NCBI GenBank assembly: GCA_022508735.1
Contig: JAFLUQ010000126.1
Location: 1-6,431, forward strand
Direction: 5' to 3'
DNA from: Oscillospiraceae bacterium
GTDB lineage: Bacteria > Bacillota > Clostridia > UMGS1883
DNA: 6,431 nucleotides
Below, one piece after another: positions 1 through 5,598 of the stretch; position 1 is the stretch's first letter, and every line of letters begins with the position of its first letter. The notes beneath the pieces are model-generated. The model ran no database searches, had not been told where the DNA came from, and saw only the letters and a list, made by a program, of their open reading frames with translations. The position numbers and the translations under genes were made by a program.

Positions 1-73
1 ATTCCTGCTCGCCCGCGGTGAACACGAATTCCTGTCCGCAATCCTTGCAGACTAATGTCTTGTCTTCGTACAT
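1..73 (-). CDS. Small zinc-ribbon protein, N-terminal fragment (runs off the window)
   Basis: The first 24 codons of a minus-strand gene are visible, reading MYEDKTLVCKDCGQEF followed by VFTAGEQE. A CxxC pair (C9, C12) followed by GQEF and an FTAGEQEF-like stretch is the opening of the small clostridial zinc-ribbon family often annotated as 'probable zinc-ribbon domain' (zf-trcl type). In that family a second CxxC follows about 25 residues later, which here would lie outside the window. The start is supported by a GAGGAG ribosome binding site at 80-85, six nt from the ATG. The cellular role of this family is not established; metal binding is inferred from the cysteines. It lies downstream of sigH and tRNA-Gly on the same strand. 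A TATACT hexamer upstream could be its -10, but no good -35 is visible. Confidence 0.7.
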   Translation of the reverse strand, partial: MYEDKTLVCKDCGQEFVFTAGEQE

Positions 74-110
74 AAAAATCTCCTCGCTTAGTATAGAATA
101 AAATATTTTA

Positions 111-131
111 CCCCCTCCGGGGGGACCCCCC
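111..131 (-). terminator. Possible weak terminator behind tRNA-Gly (alternating G/C runs)
   Basis: Read on the minus strand, this stretch is six G, one T, six C, GGA, then five G. The C run can pair with the following G run (5 bp, loop of 4) or partly with the preceding G run. The next bases are TAAAATATTTTATT, which is AT-rich but not a clean T-tract. It is placed where a terminator for the sigH-tRNA transcript would be expected, 23 nt past the tRNA 3' end, ahead of the zinc-ribbon gene. The call rests on position and pairing only. Confidence 0.35.
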
Positions 132-153
132 TTACACGGGCATATAACAATGT

Positions 154-227
154 TGGAGCGGATGACGGGAATCGAACCCGCGCGGCCTGCTTGGGAAGCA
201 GGAACTCTGCCATTGAGCTACATCCGC
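154..227 (-). tRNA. tRNA-Gly (anticodon CCC)
   Basis: The minus strand folds into a full cloverleaf of 74 nt including an encoded CCA. The acceptor GCGGATG pairs with CATCCGC. The D arm is GCTC-AATGGCA-GAGT. The anticodon stem CCTGC/GCAGG carries the loop TTCCCAA, with U33 followed by CCC (genomic positions 193-195). The variable loop has 4 nt, and the T arm has loop TTCGATT with a 5-bp stem that includes one G-U pair. The discriminator is U. Anticodon CCC reads the glycine codon GGG, and the short variable loop and 71-nt body fit bacterial tRNA-Gly. The 5' end lies 16 nt after the sigH stop codon, with no room for a promoter of its own other than inside sigH, so it is probably processed from the sigH transcript. 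Confidence 0.96.
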
Positions 228-243
228 AGGATTACAGCAGATT

Positions 244-861
244 TTAGTCCGCCTCGCCGATTTTTTTGAGCTTACGGCGGATGCGCTGAATGGCGTTATC
301 AATGGCCTTCGGATCCTTTCCGAGGCGCGCCGCAATGTCAGTGTAGCTTTCACCGCGGAGATAGTAAAGCAACACCTGACACTCAAGCTTTGAAAGAAAT
401 TTTGCAAGTCTGTCTCCGAGAAAAACTACTTTTTCACGATTTATCACAATTTCCTCGGGATTGACAGTATCCTTCCGACCGACAACGTCCATCATAGTCA
501 AGTCGCTTTCCTCTTCATAGACAGGTCTGTCGAGAGAAACATACGAATTCAGGGGCAGATGCTTCTGCCGGGTCGCGCCCTTTATGGCCGTAAGGATATT
601 ACGCGTGATACAGAGGTCAGCAAACGACCTGAAAGCTACACTCTTTTCCGGCGAATAGGACTGAATAGCCTTGAACAGGCCTATCATGCCCTCCTGCACC
701 AAATCGTCATGTTCAGCGCCTACAAGGAAATAATGGTTAGCCGTGATACGGACAGCGGCGGAATATTTTTTTAAAATAAAATCCATTGCCGCCTCGTCGC
801 CGCGCTGAGCTAAAGCGACAACAGCTTCATCGCTCATTTCATTATAGGCATAAAGGTCCAT
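244..861 (-). CDS. sigH: RNA polymerase sigma-H factor (Spo0H family)
   Basis: A 205-residue sigma-70 family factor that directs RNA polymerase to transition-phase and early sporulation promoters in Firmicutes. Region 2 holds the core-binding motif DLVQEGMIGLFKAI (residues 53-66) and the -10 recognition segment FRSFADLCITRNILTAIKGATRQKH (77-101, split here for reading). It is followed by the very SigH-typical linker LPLNSYVSLDRP and EEESD. Region 4 (about 145-201) ends in a helix-turn-helix around YTDIAARLGKDPKAIDNAIQ (173-192) and a basic tail. The length is close to B. subtilis SigH (about 218 aa), with a shorter N-terminus. The ATG start has a GAGGTG ribosome binding site at 870-875, 8 nt upstream. 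In B. subtilis SigH-dependent genes include spo0A and spoIIA; whether this organism sporulates cannot be seen here. It is divergent from rqcH and followed at once by tRNA-Gly. Confidence 0.95.
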   Translation of the reverse strand: MDLYAYNEMSDEAVVALAQRGDEAAMDFILKKYSAAVRITANHYFLVGAEHDDLVQEGMIGLFKAIQSYSPEKSVAFRSFADLCITRNILTAIKGATRQKHLPLNSYVSLDRPVYEEESDLTMMDVVGRKDTVNPEEIVINREKVVFLGDRLAKFLSKLECQVLLYYLRGESYTDIAARLGKDPKAIDNAIQRIRRKLKKIGEAD

Positions 862-886
862 ACGCCGTACACCTCTATTCCTATAT

Positions 887-916
887 ACTATATCACAACA
901 GTTATTAGTTTGTCAA
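887..916 (-). promoter_or_regulatory. SigA-type promoter of sigH
   Basis: On the minus strand a perfect -35 TTGACA (911-916) is followed by an 18-nt spacer and a -10 TATAGT (887-892, 5 of 6 to consensus). Transcription would begin near 880, giving a leader of about 19 nt that contains the GAGGTG ribosome binding site. This implies vegetative SigA transcription of sigH. No AbrB or other known operator can be assigned by eye. Confidence 0.85.
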
Positions 917-948
917 GAGAATTTTGTAAAAATTAAACAAAAAATATC

Positions 949-977
949 TTGATTTAATTTGTTTTTTGTAATATAAT
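949..977 (+). promoter_or_regulatory. SigA-type promoter of the rqcH-dxs-tlyA operon
   Basis: -35 TTGATT (949-954), a 17-nt spacer, and a perfect -10 TATAAT (972-977). Transcription should begin near 984. The two -35 boxes of this promoter and the divergent sigH promoter are only 32 bp apart, so the promoters are back to back. The predicted start site lies after the ATG at 982, which rules that ATG out as the translation start of rqcH. Confidence 0.85.
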
Positions 978-1003
978 AAAAATGAAAAAATATGCATACA
1001 CAA

Positions 1004-1011
1004 AGAAGGTG
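1004..1011 (+). promoter_or_regulatory. Ribosome binding site that fixes the rqcH start
   Basis: AGAAGGTG ends six nt before the ATG at 1018 (core AGAAGG has 8 nt spacing). No such site precedes the in-frame upstream ATG at 982, so this site selects the shorter protein. Confidence 0.8.
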
Positions 1012-1017
1012 TTTCCA

Positions 1018-2784
1018 ATGCCGCTTGACGCGATCGCTATCCGGGCAGAGGTACAGGAGCTCGGAAAGATCGAGGGCTTTAAAATAGATAAAATTCAACA
1101 GCCTGAGCGGGACGTGATCGTGCTCTCTATCAGAGGCGCGGGCACAGGCCACAGGCTTCTCATCAGCGCGAACAGCCAAAGCCCGAGGGTAACGCTTACT
1201 GAGGACAGACCTGAAAACCCCGCTGTGCCGCCTATGTTCTGCATGCTTCTGAGAAAAAACCTCGTGGGCGGACGAATATCGGCCATAAGGCAGATAGCCT
1301 TCGAGAGGATCATTGACATAGAGATCGAGACCCATACAGAGCTGGGTGACCCCACTTCCCGGCATCTCATCTGTGAGCTGATGGGCCGTAACAGTAATAT
1401 AATTTTCTTAAACGAGGAAATGAAGATAATAGACAGCATCAGGCACGTGGACCTGAGTCAAAGCGTCCGCGGCGTGATGCCGGGCCTTCGGTATATGCCT
1501 CCTCCCGACGGCGGCAGACTCGACCCGACAAAGGCTTTGTCGCCGGATTTTATGCGTCTCTTGACCGATGCTGAACCGGGCCAGAGTGCTGATAAGGCCA
1601 TAGCCTCAGCGGTAGGCGGCATAAGCCCGCTGCTGGCCAGGGAGTGTGTGTTCGCGGCTTCCGGCGACGGAAACCTGAAAATCGGTGAAATGAGCCCGAA
1701 TATTATGCAGAAAACAGCAGTGGCCTTGGAAAAACTTTTTGATCTGGTCAAAGAGGGCAGCTTTGCGCCCTGTATTCTGCTGAAAAGAGACGAGGACGGC
1801 CGGGAATCTGTGACAGACTTTGCGCCCTTTCCTGTGCACCAGTACGGGGATAAGCTCGTGATGAGGCCAATGGACAGCATAAATGCCGCGGCAGAGGAGT
1901 TTTATGTGCTCCGTGACAGGGAGGCTCGCATGAAAAGCCGTGCGTCGTCGCTCCTTAAGGTGGTGAGCAACAGCCTCAATCGTGCCACTAAAAAGCTGGG
2001 GCTGCTTCAGAGTGACCTCGCCTCGTCAAAGGACAGAGAGAAATACCGTATTTTCGGCGACCTTCTGAGCGCCAATCTCCACCTTGTTCAGCGTGGCGCC
2101 CGGGAGATCACCGTTATGAACTTTTACGACGAAAATCAGGCCGACATTAAAATACCGCTGGACGAGACAAAGTCCCCGGCCCAGAACGTTAAGAACTACT
2201 ATAACAAGTACAAAAAGGCAAAAAACACCGAGCTTTATGCCGGTGAGCAAATAGAAATAACAAGAGATGAGATCGCTTATCTTGAGTCGGTGCAGCTCTC
2301 GCTCGAAAATGCGGCCACTCCGGCCGAAATCAGCGATATACGCGCTGAGCTCGAGGACGGCGGCTATATAAAGGGCGAAAAGACGAACAAAAAGAAACGT
2401 ACGTCTGCTCCGGCGGAGCCTATGGAATTTACTTTTAAGGGCTATACTATTCTGGTTGGACGAAACAATGTGCAGAATGATTATCTGACCCTTAAGCTCG
2501 GCCGCAGCCGCGATCTTTGGCTGCATACAAAAAACATCGCCGGGAGCCATACTCTAATAAAATATCTGGACGGCGACTTTCCGCCCGATGTGATCGAGGC
2601 GGCGGCCGGTCTGGCGGCTCATTTCTCCAAAGCTAAAAACTCTCCCAAGGCCGAGGTGGATTACTGCCCGGTAAGCCACGTGAAAAAGCCACGCGGCGCC
2701 AAGGCCGGCATGGTTATCTACGAGGGATATAATACGGCGCTTGTGAAGCCGTTATCACCCGAAAAACTTCACACTAAGGAATGA
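1018..2784 (+). CDS. rqcH: RqcH, ribosome quality control factor (NFACT family; also called FbpA/YloA)
   Basis: 588 residues, bacterial homologue of Rqc2/NEMF. It binds 50S subunits carrying stalled peptidyl-tRNA and recruits tRNA-Ala to add C-terminal alanine tails that mark the peptide for proteolysis. The NFACT-N domain occupies about residues 1-210, with the family signatures PPMFCMLLRK (71-80), ELMGRNSNIIF (120-130) and IIDSIRH (137-143). A helical coiled-coil middle spans about 290-445. The NFACT-R (DUF814) domain, about 470-580, shows ILVGRNNVQNDYLT, DLWLHTKNIAGSH, HFSKAKNSP and HVKKPRGAKAGMVIYE. Length compares with about 570 aa in B. subtilis. The start at 1018 is chosen over the longer frame from 982 because of the promoter position, the ribosome binding site, and the family N-terminus (xLDGxx). 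The conserved NFACT-N Asp-Arg pair reads Glu-Arg here (E96, R97). The older name fibronectin-binding protein reflects streptococcal homologues such as PavA. The stop overlaps the next start (ATGA). Confidence 0.95.
   Translation: MPLDAIAIRAEVQELGKIEGFKIDKIQQPERDVIVLSIRGAGTGHRLLISANSQSPRVTLTEDRPENPAVPPMFCMLLRKNLVGGRISAIRQIAFERIIDIEIETHTELGDPTSRHLICELMGRNSNIIFLNEEMKIIDSIRHVDLSQSVRGVMPGLRYMPPPDGGRLDPTKALSPDFMRLLTDAEPGQSADKAIASAVGGISPLLARECVFAASGDGNLKIGEMSPNIMQKTAVALEKLFDLVKEGSFAPCILLKRDEDGRESVTDFAPFPVHQYGDKLVMRPMDSINAAAEEFYVLRDREARMKSRASSLLKVVSNSLNRATKKLGLLQSDLASSKDREKYRIFGDLLSANLHLVQRGAREITVMNFYDENQADIKIPLDETKSPAQNVKNYYNKYKKAKNTELYAGEQIEITRDEIAYLESVQLSLENAATPAEISDIRAELEDGGYIKGEKTNKKKRTSAPAEPMEFTFKGYTILVGRNNVQNDYLTLKLGRSRDLWLHTKNIAGSHTLIKYLDGDFPPDVIEAAAGLAAHFSKAKNSPKAEVDYCPVSHVKKPRGAKAGMVIYEGYNTALVKPLSPEKLHTKE
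2776..2780 (+). promoter_or_regulatory. Ribosome binding site at the rqcH/dxs junction
   Basis: AAGGA lies inside the last rqcH codons and directly abuts the ATG at 2781, which is too close for normal initiation there. It stands 9 nt ahead of an in-frame TTG at 2790, which is a normal distance. The site therefore leaves the dxs start open between these two codons. Confidence 0.55.
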
Positions 2785-4649
2785 TTCTTTTGCAAGACAG
2801 ATATAACATTTTAAGCAAGATAAAGACTCCCGACGACCTTAAAGGACTGAGCAGCCGTCAGCTGAAGACTCTGGCGGCGGAGGTGCGCGAGGAGCTTGTA
2901 AATATAGTGTCTGAAAACGGAGGGCACCTTTCGAGCAATTTGGGCGTGGTAGAGCTTACCATGGCCCTCTGCCGTGTGTTGGACCTGCCCGATGATAAGC
3001 TTATTTGGGATGTGGGGCATCAATCATATGTGTACAAGCTTTTCACCGGCAGGCGCGGGGATATGCATGCTCTGCGCTCTATGAACGGAGCCGGCGGCTT
3101 TTCTTCGCCTGATGAGAGCGAGTACGACTTCTGTATTTCCGGCCATAGCTCTACATCTCTTTCTGTGGGGTTGGGGGCAGTCATGGCCAACGAGCTGACC
3201 GGCGGAAAAAGCCGCGTCTGCTGCGTTATAGGCGACGGTGCGCTGACCGGAGGCCTCGCCATGGAGGCGCTGGATAATATAGGCCACCTTAAGCGCCCTA
3301 TGCTTATAGTTTTAAACGACAACGAGATGTCCATAACTAAAAATGTGGGCAGCATCTCGACTCTGCTCTCGAGAGCACGCAGCGGCAAGAAATATATGAA
3401 GGCCAAGAATACGGTTGAAACCGCGCTTAACAAGATCCCATATATTGGCGAAAAACTCAGCGGCGCGGCACGTTTTGTGAAGGAGCATATAAAGTATGCT
3501 GTGACAGCGGGCACGCTGTTCGAGTCTATGGGAATTACATATCTCGGCCCGGTGGACGGTCATAAATTGGCCGAAACTGAGGATCTGCTCCGGCGTGCAC
3601 TCAGCATGGACGAGCCGGTCGTGGTTCACGTACTGACGAAAAAGGGCAAGGGATATGGTCCCGCCGAAGCTGCGCCGCAAAAATACCACGGCGTCGGCCC
3701 CTTTGATAAGGCTCATGGACTGCCCGCCTCAAAGGCAAGCTATTCGTCGGTATTCGGTGATGAGCTTTGCCGCATTGCTAAGAAAAATCCTAAGCTCGCT
3801 GCTATTACGCCGTCCATGACGCTTGGCAGCGGCCTCAGCGGCTTTGCGAAAAAATATAAGGATCGCTTTTTTGACGTAGGCATAGCTGAGGGCCATGCCG
3901 TGACCTTTACGGCCGGACTGGCCGCAGGCGGTGTGGTTCCTGTAGTCAGCGTGTATTCCTCATTTTTGCAGCGGGCATATGATAATATTATACACGATCT
4001 TGCAATCGCCGGTCTTCATGCCGTTATAGCTGTGGATCGGGCCGGACTTATACCGGGCGACGGAGCCACTCATCAGGGTATATTTGACGTGGCCTTCCTG
4101 TCTGCTGTGCCGAACGTTGCTATTCTGGCTCCGTCGAGCTACGATGAGCTGAGAAAAATGCTGCGCTTTGCCATAGAAGACTATAACGGCACCATAGCCG
4201 TGCGTTTCCCCCGCGGAGGCGAAAGCCGCGCTATAGACAACGGGGACTATGTGTTCGGTAAGGCCGCTACCCTCCGCAGCGGCACGGATATAACTATCGC
4301 GGCCTATGGCTCTATGGTGGCACGGGCGCTTAATTGTGCCGAGCTGCTTGCCGAAAAGGGAATAAGCGCCGAGGTCATAGATATGCGAACCATAAAGCCC
4401 TTTGACACCGCGGCCATCATTACCAGCGGCAATAAGACCGGCCGTCTGGTCTTTATGGAGGAGGTTGTGTGCTGCGGAAGCATTGGCGAACAGCTTCTGG
4501 CCCATCTCGTAAGCCGTGAAGGTAACTTTAAGTTTAAACATATCGCTCTGCCAGACCGTTTTGTGCCCCACGCGACTATGGCCGAATTAGAGGACTACTA
4601 CGGATTTACCACCGAAAAGCTTGTAGAAAAGCTGGAGGAGTTACTGTGA
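2781..4649 (+). CDS. dxs: 1-deoxy-D-xylulose-5-phosphate synthase
   Basis: 622 residues, a thiamine diphosphate enzyme of the cytosol that condenses pyruvate with glyceraldehyde 3-phosphate to DXP. DXP feeds isoprenoids (MEP pathway) and, in many bacteria, thiamine and pyridoxal. All key residues are present, and several carry the same numbers as in E. coli: H49 in GGHLSSNLG, the diphosphate-binding GDGALTGG (151-158) to NDNEMSI (179-185), catalytic E370 in DVGIAEGHAV, R398 in FLQRAYDN, and D427 and H431 in PGDGATHQG. The N-terminal TPP domain, central pyrimidine domain (about 320-480) and C-terminal transketolase domain (about 495-615) are intact, and the length is normal. The ATG at 2781 overlaps the rqcH stop in ATGA; a TTG three codons later has the better ribosome binding site spacing. 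Either way translation is coupled to rqcH. The end overlaps the tlyA GTG start. Confidence 0.97.
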   Translation: MILLQDRYNILSKIKTPDDLKGLSSRQLKTLAAEVREELVNIVSENGGHLSSNLGVVELTMALCRVLDLPDDKLIWDVGHQSYVYKLFTGRRGDMHALRSMNGAGGFSSPDESEYDFCISGHSSTSLSVGLGAVMANELTGGKSRVCCVIGDGALTGGLAMEALDNIGHLKRPMLIVLNDNEMSITKNVGSISTLLSRARSGKKYMKAKNTVETALNKIPYIGEKLSGAARFVKEHIKYAVTAGTLFESMGITYLGPVDGHKLAETEDLLRRALSMDEPVVVHVLTKKGKGYGPAEAAPQKYHGVGPFDKAHGLPASKASYSSVFGDELCRIAKKNPKLAAITPSMTLGSGLSGFAKKYKDRFFDVGIAEGHAVTFTAGLAAGGVVPVVSVYSSFLQRAYDNIIHDLAIAGLHAVIAVDRAGLIPGDGATHQGIFDVAFLSAVPNVAILAPSSYDELRKMLRFAIEDYNGTIAVRFPRGGESRAIDNGDYVFGKAATLRSGTDITIAAYGSMVARALNCAELLAEKGISAEVIDMRTIKPFDTAAIITSGNKTGRLVFMEEVVCCGSIGEQLLAHLVSREGNFKFKHIALPDRFVPHATMAELEDYYGFTTEKLVEKLEELL

Positions 4650-5440
4650 AAAGAAGATTGGATGTATACTTAGTCGAAGAAGGCCTTGTGAGCGGCCGCG
4701 ACTTAGCCAAAAGCATAATTATGGAGGGCAAGGTCTTTGTCAATAACCAGAAGGCCGACAAGGCCGGGCAGCAGATAGGCGACAAAGACACCGTGGAGCT
4801 TCGCGGCGCGGAGCAAAAATACGTCAGCCGCGGAGGCCTCAAGCTGGAGAAGGCAATGAAGAGCTTCCCGGTGACCCTTGAGGGCAAGGTGGCTATGGAT
4901 ATCGGAGCCTCCACCGGAGGCTTTACAGACTGTATGCTGCAAAACGGGGCTGCAAAGGTCTACGCCGTGGATGTGGGCTACGGGCAGCTGGCGTGGAAGC
5001 TGCGGCAGGACAGACGCGTTGTCAATATGGAGCGCACAAATATACGTAACGTAACCCCAGAAGACGTGGAGCCGCTCGACTTTGCCTCGGTGGATGTGGC
5101 CTTTATATCGTTGGAACTGGTGCTTCCGGTGGCAAAGCAGCTGCTGAAAACAGGCGGAGAGCTCGTAGCCCTTATCAAGCCTCAGTTTGAGGCCGGGAGG
5201 GAAAAGGTCGGCAAAAAAGGAGTGGTACGCGACCCGGCAGTGCATACGGAAGTGATCGAGCGCGTGGTTGGTCTTGCGAAGGATAACGGCTTCAGCGTGC
5301 TGGGATTGGACTTTTCACCAATACGCGGGCCCGAAGGAAATATAGAATATCTCATGTACGCAGTCAGTGAAAACAGCCCGTCTGAACCGGATTTCGACAT
5401 TGCCGCGCTGGTTGAACGAAGTCACGCAGAAGCCCGGTAA
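4646..5440 (+). CDS. tlyA: TlyA family rRNA 2'-O-methyltransferase (hemolysin-A-like)
   Basis: 264 residues. An S4 RNA-binding domain (about 1-60, LDVYLVEEGLVSGRDLAKSI) is joined to an RrmJ/FtsJ-type SAM-dependent methyltransferase domain. Visible are the linker-proximal YVSRGGLKLEKA (60-71), the SAM motif DIGASTGGFTD (85-95), and VDVGYGQLAWKLR (108-120). The likely K-D-K-E catalytic tetrad is K66, D150, K178 (in IKPQFEAG) and E234 (in GNIEY), with nearly the spacing of mycobacterial TlyA, recalled as K69, D154, K182, E238. Family members methylate 16S and/or 23S rRNA ribose; mycobacterial TlyA does so at C1409 and C1920 and gives capreomycin sensitivity. Which site is used here is not known. 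The start is GTG, with GGAGGAG at 4634-4640 and 5-nt spacing; it overlaps the dxs stop (GTGA). The hemolysin name is historical. Last gene of the operon. Confidence 0.94.
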   Translation: MKRRLDVYLVEEGLVSGRDLAKSIIMEGKVFVNNQKADKAGQQIGDKDTVELRGAEQKYVSRGGLKLEKAMKSFPVTLEGKVAMDIGASTGGFTDCMLQNGAAKVYAVDVGYGQLAWKLRQDRRVVNMERTNIRNVTPEDVEPLDFASVDVAFISLELVLPVAKQLLKTGGELVALIKPQFEAGREKVGKKGVVRDPAVHTEVIERVVGLAKDNGFSVLGLDFSPIRGPEGNIEYLMYAVSENSPSEPDFDIAALVERSHAEAR

Positions 5441-5468
5441 AAGTTCACAAACATTTAACATATCTCTA

Positions 5469-5497
5469 TTGACGCTAAATATTTCATGTGCTAAAAT
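5469..5497 (+). promoter_or_regulatory. SigA-type promoter of the ABC exporter gene
   Basis: -35 TTGACG (5469-5474), a 17-nt spacer, and -10 TAAAAT (5492-5497), each 5 of 6 to consensus. Transcription would start near 5504, leaving a 5' leader of about 95 nt before the ATG at 5599. The promoter begins 29 nt after the tlyA stop, so the exporter has its own transcription start. The -35, -10 and start-site regions each carry a GCTAAA repeat. Confidence 0.82.
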
Positions 5498-5519
5498 ATT
5501 AGCGTGCTAAACATATAAG
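5472..5519 (+). repeat. Three 16-bp-spaced GCTAAA repeats over the promoter
   Basis: GCTAAA begins at 5474, 5490 and 5506, exactly 16 bp apart. The units are ACGCTAAATATTTCAT, GTGCTAAAATATTAGC and GTGCTAAACATATAAG. Two nested inverted repeats arise from them: GCTAA-N4-TTAGC at 5490-5503 and TTAGC-GT-GCTAA at 5499-5510. They cover the -10 box and the expected transcription start, the place where a repressor would act. No known regulator is assigned. Confidence 0.55.
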
Positions 5520-5578
5520 GCAATACCGCACAAAGACCGCTAATGAACTTTGCACGGTATTGCCTCAGAGTTCTTTTT
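5518..5578 (+). terminator. Leader stem-loop with T-tract (attenuator, or terminator of the tlyA operon)
   Basis: AGGCAATACCG (5518-5528) pairs perfectly with CGGTATTGCCT (5555-5565), 11 bp. After a 2x2 internal loop (5529-5530 against 5553-5554) the stem continues with CAAAG (5531-5535) and CTTTG (5548-5552), closing a 12-nt loop. A T-tract, TTCTTTTTGTT, starts at 5571, six nt past the stem, which is further than in a textbook intrinsic terminator. The element lies after the exporter promoter and before its ribosome binding site. It could end read-through from tlyA, attenuate the exporter, or both. No other terminator is visible behind tlyA. Confidence 0.6.
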
Positions 5579-5598
5579 GTTATATAAGGAGTGATTCC

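Noticed and set aside
91..110. TATACT as -10 of a promoter for the zinc-ribbon gene
   Set aside because: The -10 match is good, but the -35 position falls in the G/C runs and bears no resemblance to TTGACA, so it is not listed as a promoter.
559..774. Plus-strand 71-codon open frame opposite sigH
   Set aside because: No ribosome binding site or recognisable protein; it is an antisense shadow of a clearly conserved gene.
930..960. Inverted repeat AAATTAAA (930-937) and TTTAATTT (953-960) between the divergent promoters
   Set aside because: It overlaps the rqcH -35 and could be an operator, but in sequence this AT-rich an 8-bp match of only A and T is likely chance.
3960..4571. Minus-strand 203-codon open frame opposite dxs, and similar long frames opposite rqcH and tlyA
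   Set aside because: They lie antisense to highly conserved catalytic regions and carry no known domain; their length follows from the coding strand's composition.
5486..5510. CIRCE-like half-sites (GTGCTAA, compare GAGTGCTAA) at the exporter promoter
   Set aside because: The matching left half TTAGCACTC is not found 9 nt upstream of either copy, so an HrcA operator is not supported.
5543..5587. Possible 14-codon leader peptide (MNFARYCLRVLFVI) ending at the exporter ribosome binding site
   Set aside because: No ribosome binding site precedes its ATG, most of it lies within the right arm and T-tract of the stem-loop, and an open frame this short is expected by chance.
5518..5589. Small inserted element (MITE) with terminal inverted repeats and ATATAAGG target duplication
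   Set aside because: The direct repeat is not symmetric about the inverted repeats: it overlaps the left arm but lies 16 nt outside the right arm. A leader hairpin explains the sequence better.
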